DNA from: Prorocentrum cordatum
Taxonomy: Eukaryota > Sar > Dinophyceae > Prorocentrales > Prorocentraceae
NCBI GenBank assembly: GCA_963575745.1
Contig: CAUYUJ010020540.1
Span: 86,001-150,000, forward strand
Reading direction: 5' to 3'
DNA: 64,000 bases
Below, one piece after another: positions 10,201 to 22,200 of the stretch. The first letter of the stretch is position 1, and the number at the start of each line of letters is the position of its first letter. The position numbers and the translations under genes were made by a program. The notes beneath the pieces are model-generated. The model ran no database searches, was not told the DNA's origin, and saw only the letters and a program-made list of their open reading frames with translations.

Positions 10201-13200
10201 GCGCCCATTGCTTCGCGATTTCGAAACTCTCCCCCATCTTTTTCTCAAAGCGTTGGACCCCTTCGCGGACGTACTGCGGCGGGCCCCGCTGCAGGATGTC
10301 CCAGGGCGGCAGGTTGTAGACGAGCACGCGGTGGGCCACGCGAACGCGACTGAGCATGACGTACAAGTGCAGCCACCAGTCATCGGCGCCCATGTTCATG
10401 GGCTTCTGGAGCACCATGGTGGCCGCATCCATACCCAGGCCCTGCGCAGTCTGCACGGTGCGAACTTTCTCTGGCAGCAACGGGATCTGGTACCTCGTAA
10501 CCTTCACCTTCCGAAGCTTTCGCTCGCCATCGTCGTCGTAGTGATGATTCCACTCCCAGGACGCCCTGTGCGGCGCGATCTGCACGACCCCTTGCCCGAA
10601 CCCAAAGTCCTTCTTGAGGCCATCAAACTCGACGAGGACACCGCGCGGCAAACGCTTGCATCGATAATAACCGAGCCGGTGGGCGTCGTGAAGCTTCTTT
10701 TCGCGCCAATCCGCGTCCGGCGTCTCGAACTCCTGCGGGTGGAACCTCACGTCCTTGACTACCCCCACGGCGTCCTGCACGATCTGGTGCTTCGCCGACA
10801 ACTTCACGTTCAGCCGCACACGCATGCCGATGTACAGCGGGCACATGCCGATGAGGTGACCAGTGTTGTTCACGTTCGGCACCTGCAGCATGGCCTTGTA
10901 ATGCTCCTCAACGAAGTCCCTGTTTGGAGGCAGGTCCACGGCCTGCACGTACAGCAGCATCTGCCCTTTATCCCTGGCCTCTCGCACGGCCCGATACTGC
11001 ATCTGCCTGTGCACGGCCTCCCAGGCGATGCCCATCTCGAACCCGTCCTTGACATGGGGGTCCTGCAGCCGCTTGTCGTTCTTACCGGGTCGGACCACCC
11101 ACCCTTGCACCACCATTTTCTGCTCGGCCGTAAACTTCTTGCCCTGCCTCATGGTCTTCAAGAACCCGGGCATGAAGGGGCAGGGCGCGTGCGGAGTAAC
11201 GAGACGGTCCTTGAAGCGGTGCGTCTCGTACAGAAACATGGCGTGGGTGACACCGTCCAGGAACATGGATTGCCCATTGCGGACGTGAATCGGCGCCTCG
11301 GGCGACTCACGCTGCAGCAAGGAAGACCTTCTGCCCTTGCCGCTCACCGGCCCCAGCTGATAAAAATCCCCCAGGAACATGACAATCGGAACCTTCCCGA
11401 ACATGTGCCCCCGCGCCATGTACAGGTTCACATCGCAATTATACTTAGCCTTACGGGCTTTGCACATGCGAAACGATGCAGCGCCGAGAAGCTGGGGCGG
11501 CACCATGGACACCTCCTCCACGATGACGGCCTTGAGGTCGTTCATGCGGTCCACGATGTCATCGACTTTCTGCCCCGAGAGCCTAGCGATGGTCATGGCC
11601 TGCTGGCCGCTCAGCCCGAAGCCGCTGTGGATCGTCTCCCCCCCGATGACGCGCGCAGCGCTGTTCGACGAGGCCACGGCGATCTCCGATCCCGCGCCGA
11701 ACACCTCGTTGAGCAGACGTCGCAGCAGTTTCACCACCTCCGTCTTCCCCGTCCCGCCCTCCCCGTGCAGCAGGAGAGCCATCTGCTCCACCGGCTTGGG
11801 GCTTTTTCCGCTGTCCACATCTTGCTGGTATGCCACGATGGCCTCCACCTGGCCCACGACCAGGGCGACCACCGCCTTCTGCTCCTTATTGAACGTCACG
11901 GGGTTGTCCGCCCTGGTCGCCCACTCGTTAAACAGCCCCTCCGCGATGTCGCGCGCCCGCCGCGGAGGCTCCGCGTCGCCGGCAACCGCGGGCGGCGGCG
12001 GCCGACCAGGCACGAGCACGGCAGGCGCCGAACCCGCGAGGCCGCTCCGCCCGTCGCCATCCCCAGGCAAGCCCTCAGCTCCCTTTTTCCTGTATCGGAA
12101 CGCCTCCTTCTGCTGTGCTTTGCCCTCCTCGAACTGAGAGTCGCCCAAGTCGAGACCGCAGAAGCCCGTCTGCGTTCCAGTACTCGCGGCAGCAGGCTGA
12201 GGCTTATGGTCTTTCGCATAGCCCTCAAGGAAGATATTCTTATAGACCAAGCTTTGCGACGACCCACGAATCTGCTCCAACTGGGCCACCGCGGGCACCT
12301 GGCTATCCGGCACGGCGAACGCGGGCATCTGTCGGTGCGCCGCCCACGCTTCGTCCGCCTCGCCCTCGTCCACCTCCTGAGCCAAACCGTCAGGCGCTCC
12401 GCCGCCGGCGCCCGCCCCCTCCTCCTCGTCCGCCTCCCCGGCAGGCCGATTCCCCACTGCCTGCAGCTCAGCAGACTCCTCGAAATCCTTGGCCTCCGGA
12501 CGGATCTTGATTCGCGGCCGCCCTTTCGCCTCCGCCTCCACGTCGAGGTTCGTCGCGACCTGGACGGTCCAGCGTGCCATGAACTCGGCGGCGCTGGGTT
12601 GCTGTGCAAAATGGCCCGGGCCCTCCTCTGAGCCGCGTTTCAGATCAATGTCCTCGATCGTGAACCACTTTCCAGCTCGCCGCTCGCACTCCTCGTACTG
12701 CCTGGACAACGCCACCTGCTTCGCCCACCACTCCTCCCAGGCAGGCCGATGCTTCCCGACCGCGTTGACACCGGCCCTGTAGGGCGCCCAGGCCGCAGCC
12801 CCCTTCTCAGCCGGCTGCAACGGACGGAAAATCACAGACTTGAACAGCGCGTTCACCTCTGGGTCTTTCTCCTTCGAAGGCATCGTGAAGCCGAAGAACT
12901 TGGGCACCCTGAACGGCGCGCCGACGCGGAGCTTCTGCACTCGGGAGGCGGCGGCCGGGTGCGTGTCCGCGAACGCGTACGTCTCGAAGTCCTGCGGGTC
13001 GAAGTGGAGCGGGTTGGCCTGCGCGGTGTACACGTACATGGCGTAATGGTACATGCCCATGGACTTCAGGGGCTCCCTGTCGCCGCGATGCAGCCAGTCC
13101 ATCTTCATGTCGTGGTCCAGCCGCGCGCTGTATTCGACACCCTGCTGCTGCTCCTGCTCGGGCTGCCCCCCCCCAGCAGCACCGGCAGCCGCGCCCTCCC

Positions 13201-16200
13201 CGACAACGCCGTCGACGACACGGGCGTGCAGCGTTGCGCGCGCCTCGTCCAGCGCATCCATGACACCGCCGCCCCCCTCGCCGTCCACTTCTCCCGCGGC
13301 CGGCTGGTCCACCTCGATGTGGTCTGCGCGCGGGTCGGTCCAGAAGTCGTCCTTTTTCTGATGAACGGCGGAGCTTGCCTGGAACGCCAGCGCCACGATC
13401 CCCTTGCAATACAGAGTCCAGGTGTCATGGGAGCAATAGCACTCGTGGCCATACTGCATCTGGAACATCATCTCGGGCAGCTTCTTCAGGAGCGCCCGGT
13501 GCGAGCTGGTCGTGAGCTTGATGACAGTTCGCCTGGCAGAGTCGAGCACTCCGCCCCAGCCGCTGCGACGAGCGGCAGCAGCGGCCCGGGCCCCGTCGAC
13601 GTCCTCCTCGCCCTCCGCCTCCGCCGCCTCATCCGCCTCCCGCTCCGCCTTCTGCTGGAGTCGGAGCCACTCCAACCCGGTGCTCTGCGCGTGCAGCACT
13701 CCGAGGTCTCCCGCGATCGGCCCCGCCTTGGTCGTGTAGTCCGTCTGGTAGTGCGCCATATTGATGGCGTCCATGAACACGGCCTCCAGCGAGTGCAACA
13801 CGTGCTCCCGCAGGCTGCCGGGCGGACCGCTGCCGCTCGCGCCAGCAGCTGCGGCGGCGGCGGGCGACGCGGGCGCGCTCGATGCAGGGCTGCCAGACGC
13901 CGCCGCGCGCGACGCGGCGCGGCCTGGCGCCCGCGACCTCGGCTCTGTCTCGACGGCTGATTCTGGCAGCTCGCGCTCCGCGCGCCGGTCGCTGTAGTAG
14001 CCCAGGCCCTGCTCCCCCTTCTTGAACACGAACCCGGGCCGGCTGCCGTCGTAACACGAAGCCGCGCTGAACCCAGCGATGTCCTCGAATTCCGGCGTCG
14101 GCGGAGGCGGCGGATCCAAGCCATACGCATCGGCCAAATCCCACGGCTCGTCATCCTCTTCTCTGAAGCCCCAGATATCCCCCGCGTTCGGATCGTCCAT
14201 CGTGGTCGGCGCCCCGCCGAGCAAACCTCCTCCCCTGGGCAGGCCGAGGCGGCGCCCCACGGGCACGCGCCCGCCCCCCGCCGCAGCCGCGCGCGCCGCC
14301 CCCTCGGCCGCCCCGCCCCCGCCCTGCGCTGCGGCCGACGCCCCGGAACCCGTGGAACCTCCGCTCTGCCCAGTGCCCTCGTCGCAACCGGTGCCGCCAG
14401 TCCCGGCGCCAGCCAGCGCGTCCGATGCCTCGCCGACAGGCTCGGCGAACGCACCGGGCTCCGGAGGCGGCGGCACAACAGGGTCGCTGGCGGGCGCGCC
14501 CCCGACGCTGTCGTCGCCCGGCAGGTCGAGCACCACGCGGTCCAGGCACTGGACGTCCAGGTTGCTCCGCAGACACACCTGGCCCACAGGGTTCGTGCTC
14601 CCGTGGTACGGGTGGTACCGCACCACGTCGACGCGACCAGCTCTGCCGTGCCGGTTGCAGCGGTGCGGCCACGGGCCGTAGCCTTCAGCCGGAACGTCGT
14701 CCAGATCCAGGCGCTCGCCAGGAGGGTTCCACTCCCCCTCCTCCAACGGACCGCACGCGTACTGAACCTTCGCATCTTCCGGAAGCACCAAATCCTTCCC
14801 CTTGCGCAGGCGCCGCCAGACGAAGGCGGCGGCAGGACGCTTCCTGGACGGGTGGCTGTAGACCGCAGTCTCGTACTCGTGGTAGAAGCCGAGCCGGCAC
14901 ACCTTGCAGTGCTGAGGCACATCGTCGTTCGTCTTGTGCTTCCAGCACGTGGGACCGCACCTGTGCAGGTGGCCACGGATGATACACTTGCGCGCGTCCC
15001 GCGCGAAGCAGCGCGCCCAGGTCCGCGCCTCATCCCCCGGGCACTCAGCAAAGTGCATGGCCGCGGCGCCGTCCGCGCGCACCACGCGGTACGCAGGCTT
15101 GCGGCGGTACTGCGGCTGCAGCGTCACGTGCGCACCCGTGAGAGGCTCTCCAAATACCGCCGGGTACTGTGCCCGCTGCTCATGGGGATCGGGCTCTGGA
15201 TCTGCCAGCGGCGCGAACGGGCGCTGCCGGAGCGGACCCTCTATTGCGGGCTGCTGCTCCAGCATCGCCCGCTCCTCCACGAGATCGACGTTCATCATGG
15301 CCGCAACCTGATTCCGCAGCTCTTCTGTGGACAGTTGGTTGTCAGCACGGACGGAGCGGCGGCCCTCTTCGTACGCCCTCTTGCACAACTTCCCGAGCTG
15401 ACGACGCGAGGCGCCAGCGATGGTATCGTACTTCAATTGGAGGTCGCTCTCCTCTCGCTTCCCGTCCGCGAACGCGAGACGTCGATCCCGCGGGCCGAGC
15501 GGAAGCGGCGGCAGACGGTCCGGCCCGTCCAAGCCCAGCTGCCGGCCCACCTCCTCCGCCGCGTCGAACTGCACGCTGCCGACCCTGGCGAGCACGGCCT
15601 CCCTCCACCTCCTCAGACGCTCCTCGAGGCCTTCGACGTCCCCCGCGCGCAGCTTCGCGAGGAACGCGCCGGTCATCGGGTGCAGGCGCCACAGGTGGAT
15701 GTGCGGATGGATGCCGCCGCGCCCCTGCGACTCCACGGGTCCGAAGAACGCGCGGACGAGCCCGAACGCTCCACACGCCCCCGTGGCGGCCACGCCGTCG
15801 GAGACGCCCGTGGCCCCGCGCTGCCGCGTGACGCCGACGACATGCTCCAGGAACAGTTCCAGCATGAGGTTCGTGACCATGGCCTGCGACACCGGGTCAG
15901 CGGCCACCCGCCGCAGCATGTCCCGCGTTGAGGGCATCACAGGAGCAGTCTCCTCCAGCAGCCGCCATCGCTGTACGGAGGCGCCCTCGTACATCAGGGA
16001 CACCATCAGGTTCCGAGTGTCCGCGATGTTCGGCGTCGTGAACACCAGGGGAGGCCCGAAGAGCCGGGTGTAGCTGGTACTGATGTGCCGCAGCGTGGTC
16101 CGGTGCGCGTCGGACCCGACGACATCACGGTTGCTGAGCAGCATGCTGCGCAGCGCGCTCTTGACGTTCCGGGGCAAGCCCTCGAGGCCCAGGGCCTCCT

Positions 16201-19200
16201 TGATGCCCGCCCCCCTGCCGAGCACGGCCACGACCTGCGCCAGATCCTCCGGCGTCAGTGCGGCGAGGTCCGCGATGCTTTCCCCCAGACGCTGCTTGCG
16301 CACGAATAACCTAGCCGACTGAATGATAGCCTTTCTGCGCCAGAGGCAATACTGGGCCGTGAGCAGGTCCGCGTGGCGACGCCAGCGCGGCACGGGCGAC
16401 TCAGACGCGGCGGGCGCCCGCGCAGCGTCGGGCGCGGGCGCCCGCGCAGCGTCGGGCGCCGAGACGTCGTCGGGGACCTCGTACTCGAGCTCCTCGCGAG
16501 CCATGAGGCACCTGCACCACTCGTCGTACGTCAACTTCGCCTCCCTGTCGAGTCCGAAGACGCCGTCGCCGTAGGGAAACGCGACGGGGTCGAAAGCACT
16601 CCAGAAACCGGGGGAGAACATGCTGACAGGCTCGGTTCCAGTGGGCACGACGACCCGCACCGCGCGCCTCGCCCCCCCGCCCTCAGCGCCCCCGGCCGGC
16701 GCGCCGCCGCCGCCGCCGCCGCCACCGGCCGCGCGCTTCCCGGCGACTCCCGGAGGAGGCCGCGTGGCCTGAATCTTCTGCTCCGTCTGCTCCAGCTTCT
16801 TCGTGAGCGCCTCCTTGTTGCAGTTGGTGAGCGCCTTCGCAGCCTTGTGGGCCTCTTTCGCGGCTTCCGCCAAGCGCAGGTCGGAATCTCGGTCCTGGAA
16901 ATTCTCCATGTCGTCGAACTGCCGCGTCAGTGCCTCCACACGCCGCTTCTCGCGCGCAATCACCTCCGCCTTCTGGAGGCTGAGGTGCACGGTCTGCCAC
17001 TGCTTGTCCAGATCGGCCAGCATGTCGGCGTCCGCGACGGCGGCGCAGTACTCGCCCTCCTCGACACCCTCGCCGCCCTCTCCCTCACCAGCCTCGCCCT
17101 CGTCGCCCTCTGAATCCTCCCCGCCAGCGCCAGCCGCGTCCTCACCGGTGGGATCCCCGCACCCGCCCCCTGCCTCGCCCCCGCCGTCAGCCGCCGCGTT
17201 CGCTTCGCCCTCCGCGCTCGCTGCGCCTGCACTCGTCCGCTTCGGCGGGGCCGAGCCCGCGCCGGGCTGCACGGCATCGGCCGGGCCCTCCTGGCGAGCG
17301 TCGCCGCCCTTACCCCCCACGGCCACGCACGCCGCGAGACAGCGAGGCAGGCCCAGGAGCGAGGAGCCGTCGCCATCGCCGTCGCCCTCGGGGTCCGCAA
17401 AGTTTCGCGCGGCCTCTTCGTCCCACCGCACCGCGGCGTACTGCTCGTTCGTGTCGCGGAGGTACTCGTAAGCGCGCCTGAAATCGGCGAGGGGCACGCC
17501 GAGCTCCTCCAATAGCGCCTTCTGCAGGGTGGCGGGGTCGGACCCCGCGAAGACAATCTGCACGAACTCGACGAGGTCGCTCTCCCGCGGCGGCAGCGAC
17601 AGCACCTGCCGGCCGCCGTCCGCCTGCGGGAACGCCACGAAGTTCCCCACGTACGCCTTGATCTTCTGGTCGATCGGAGCCCACTCACCAGAGTCGGCCT
17701 TGCAGTTGAACCGCCGCACGATGCCCCGCGCGATGGGCAGCAGAAGCTTCGCGCCCAGCGTGAGATTCCGCAGCGGCGGTGGCAGCCGACCGATCCAGAG
17801 ATCGTTGGCCAGCGCGCAGGGCGGCATCGTGGGCAACCTCTTGGAGAGCGCGCCGTGACACCCTGCGCAGATGGGCACCTTCTGCTTCGCGTCGGCCACG
17901 AGCACCCCGTCTGACTGGCGCCTGTCAATCTTGAAGCACTTCTTGTGCAAGAGCCACAGCTTCCCGTCTGGGCCAGGGTCGCGCACTGCGGACGCCTCCA
18001 GCTCCTCGAGGGGGATGCCGCCCGGGCGCTCGACGCCGTTGGGGCCCTCGCGCACGAAGCGCCACCGAGCGTGGTACCGTGCCGGGTCCAGCAGCGCGTG
18101 GGCGCGCTGCCGCTGCGTCAGGCGCATGGCCTGCGCCTGCGCGCCCGCGGCCTCGGATGCCTCTCCCCTCGCCGCCTCGAGCTCGGCGCGCGCGGGCGGC
18201 TTCGGCACCTGGTCGCAGAGCAGCGAACGCTCCCCGGCGCCGTCCGGCTGCTGCCAGAAGTGCACGCGCTGCAGCTCGTCCGCCCAGTGGAGACGAGCGC
18301 AGACGCAGCACGCGACCCTCGAGCGCACGGCGCGGCGACTCTGCCCGGGCTCGGGCCCCTCGACGTCCGACGCCGCCGGCGCAGCGCCCAGCGCGTCCAA
18401 GTCCACGGGCGGCATGTCCACGCCCGCGGGCGGCACGGCCCCGTCCGCGCCTGGCGGCTTCCACCAGGCGCGCGGCGCGTCCGGCGCGGCAGCGGCGGCG
18501 GCGGCCTCCCCCGAATCGGCGGGCGCTGCGCAGGCCGGCCAGTCGTGAGACCCCGTGACGAGGTGCTCAGAGAAGGCCTCCACGCACTGCCGCCACTCCT
18601 GGGGCCTCACGGGCCGCACGTCGTCGTCCTGCTGGGGCCACTGCTCGGCCAGGTAGAACAAGCGCTTCCTATACTCCGGCCACCCGTGGTGCTTTTCGTG
18701 CACGTGCGTCATGAAGCCGGCATGCGTGGCGAAGTTCTTGTCGCAGAGGCGGCACGGGAACGGCGGGAGAGCCTCCGGGGCCTCTTTAAATGCCCGCAGA
18801 GGACGGCGCTCGCCACACGGGAGGGCCACATACTCGGGCTGGAGCCTGGGCACGCGCGCCTTGCGAGCGGCAGCGATGGCCGGGGTCGGCGCGGGCGGGG
18901 CGCCGCCGGCATCCGTCTCGCGCTTCCGCGCCTCCTTCACGGCCAAGCCATACCGTTCCGGGCACTCGCGCGTCAGGGAACTGTGGCGCTGGTCCGGGTC
19001 CCACTCCCCAAAAGGTCGCTGCTCGGGTCTGCCGTGGCTCCCACAGAACTGCCCTTCGCCTTTGCAAGAATGCCGGCACTGCCCGAGCACGTGCACGCCC
19101 CGGTGCGGGTGCCAGACGCGCGCGACGCACCTGCCAGCGACGCACGGCGCGGGGTCCAGGAGCCAGGCCGGCAAGGTGCCCTCCTCGCTCACGTGGGGGT

Positions 19201-22200
19201 CATCCAGAGCCACGTTCACCTCCACGTCCCCTGCCTTCACTGTCTTCCCTCTGAGACGCTCCTCCTCTTCCTTCCGCAGCCGCTCCTGCTGCAACCGCTC
19301 CTGGTCCCTTCTCGCCGCCCCGCGAGTCCGCGGCCCTGGGCCCTCGGGGGCTTGCCTCTTGGGTCCGCCGCCGAGCAGCCGACCCGCGCCCCCGCCCGCG
19401 CCCCCGTCGCCGTCGCCGCCCGCGCCACCGTCGCCCGGCCCCTGCGCACCAGAGCCCGACCCCGACGCTGGTCCACCGTTCGCACCGCTGCCCGAAGAGG
19501 ACCCGCCGCCGCCGCCGCCGCCGCCCCCGGAAGAGTCGTCGCCGCCGCCCCCTCCTCCCACCACCTCATCCCCGCACCCCGCCAGCCGCAGCCATTGGCT
19601 GCATGTCCGGTCCAACCAGATGCGCACGAATTCCTGCGAATACTTCGTCGCCACCCTTGCAACACCCCGCGCGAGCTTCGCTTCCTTGAAATCGGGCTCC
19701 CCGCGCCGATCGGCGAACGCGTCCGGCCAGACACCGCCGTGACGGGCACGGAAATCGTCGAGGGCAATCAGAACGTCCTTATCATTCTTTGCGGCCGCGT
19801 CGTCCTTCTCCACCGCGGCGAGCAACGCGGGATCCCTCTCGAGCGCAGCGAGCAGGCGCTGCTGGTCCAGGTCCCAGTGCCCCGCGGCGAGGTTCCACGT
19901 CAAGCCCACGCCCGCCCGCTCCCGGCGCACGAAAGCCGCCACCTGCCGCGCCGCCTGAGGCTTCAGCTTGAGGAGCTGCTGCCAGACGGGCCACTCGGGG
20001 ATCGCCTGCGGCTTCAGGTCCGCCAAGTACACGGGCGGCTTCAGGTCGCCACTCGGGGACCGCCGCGCGCCCTCGGCGGCCTCCACCCTGTACATTATGT
20101 CGCGGTCGCCCTCGAGCTGCTGCAAGCGCGCGGCCAGGGCGTCGCCCATGCGAGCGACGCCGCCGCGCGCGCGGCACCAGGCCCGCAACAGCCAGAGCTC
20201 CGCGGGCACGTCGCCCGGCTCGCCCGTGTAGTAGCCGCGCCGCCCCTGGGGGAACGTGTCGGCGGCGAAACCCGACTCCACGGCCTCGGAGAAGAACGCA
20301 CGGCCAGGGCCGGCCCACGCTTTCGGGATACCGAAGACGCGCGGCCAGGGCGCCAGCCTGCTCCCGTCGGGCCCCGCGCGCTGGTACCACGGCTCCAGAG
20401 CGTGTCGCTGGTCCAGCTGCACGCTCGCTTCGCAGTTGTCCTGGTGGAAGCACTCGTCCTCCAGCAGCAGACCACGGAACTCAGCGAATCCGTTCTCCCC
20501 CCCCGCCGCGCACCGGGCCGCCTGCGCGCGCTTCCTGGCGCGGGCGCGCTCCGCCTCCACCGCCTCGCGCTTCATCACCGCCTGGCTAGGCAGCTTCTTC
20601 GGCGCGAAATGCAACCTCTTACACCAACCATCGACCTCTCCGTCGGTCAGCTCCCGCGCGCTCTCGAAATCCTGCTGGCACTTGTAGCAGAGGAAATCGG
20701 AGGGCAGGCGCAGGAGCACGCTGCCGTGCACCGGGGCGCCAGGAGCGCCGTCCAGCCGCGCCTGCTCTGCGTACCGCGCCTGGCGCGTCGCCTCGCGCAC
20801 CTCCCCCGGCCTCCAGACCTCGCCCTCGGCGGCGTCCAGCGACGGCAGCAGCGGCGCGCGGACCGGCCCCGGCTTGCCGTCGTCGCGGAGCGGCGCGCGC
20901 CAGCGCAGCGGCTCGCGACGGCAGCAGACCCAGACCTCGCGCTCCACGCCCTCCTGTTCGAGCCGTTGGAGCAGGCGCTGCCACTGCTCCCAGGGCTCCC
21001 GCACGTCCGAATTGGGCACGGGCGTGCGGCGCAGCAGCTCGGGGTCGGCCCTGCGCAGGCGCCGGATCGCCTGCGACCGCGCCACGTTGTCCTGCGCCGT
21101 GGCCGCGTCGAGCCCCAGGGCGACGTCCCGCAGCCGCTCCAGCTCCGCCACCTGCCGCTGCAGCTCCGCGTCCGGGGCCTCCCCCGCGAAGAACCTGGGC
21201 GCGACGGGCACATACGACAGCATGCAGGTCGCCAGCACGTACCGCACGAAATCCTCGTGCTCCTCGTCGATGCCCGTGGGGAGCTCCTCCTCGTCCGCCA
21301 TGCCCCGCGGCTCCTCCTCCGCGTCCGCCATCTCTGCGTCCCCCTCCTCCTGCTCCCTCCGCTCCTCGTCGCCCTGCTCCTGCTCCTGCTCCCCCTGCTC
21401 CTGCTCCTCCTCTTCCTGCTCCTCTTCCTCCTGCTCCTCTTCTTCCTCCTCCTCCTCATCCTCCTCCCCGAGCGCCTCGCGGCGCGGCTCTTCGGCCGCC
21501 GGGGCGGCCAAGGCTTCGCGGACCCGCCTGTCTTTGGCCAGGGCAACGAAGACGTCGAGCCCGAGCGCGGCGCCCTGCAGCGCGTCCACGTGCTCCAGCA
21601 GGGCGGCCACGAGCGCGGTCTTCACCCGCCGAGCCAGCGCCCTGTCTGCCCTCTGGAACCTAGCGAACATATCCGGCGTGACCTCCGCGCGCCGCTCCTC
21701 CGCGAGGCAGTCGGCCGGGTCCTCCTCTTCCTGCTCCTCCTCCTCCTCGCCGAATGCCTCCTCCTCCTCCTCGGCCGCGCGCCGCAGCAGCTCCAGCCGC
21801 TGCGCCTCGAGCGCCCGCGCCTCCGCCTCCCTGCTCTCGGCATCGCGCCGCGCGGCGGCCGCCTGCGCGCACTTCTGCCGCAGCGCGTCGAAGGTCGCGG
21901 GCGCGTTGAAGGACGCCGCGCGGCCCTTCCGCTCGTGGTTCGCGATGAAGTTCGCCAGCCTGCGCTCCTCGTCATCCTCCGCCTTCTCCACCGGCATCCT
22001 CTGGTTCTTCTCGCACCACGCCTCCAGCGCCTGGACCTGGATGAGATCCGCGTCCAGCGCCGCCTCCAACTGCGCTCGCCAGTGCTCGTCCAGGCCCTCG
22101 ACGCCACGCGCTCGCACGTTCCCGATCCACCTCGCGAGCAGACGCTCCCGCGCATCGCCGTCATGACCGCCGCTCCGGGGCGCGCGCCCGTGTGTCTCCA

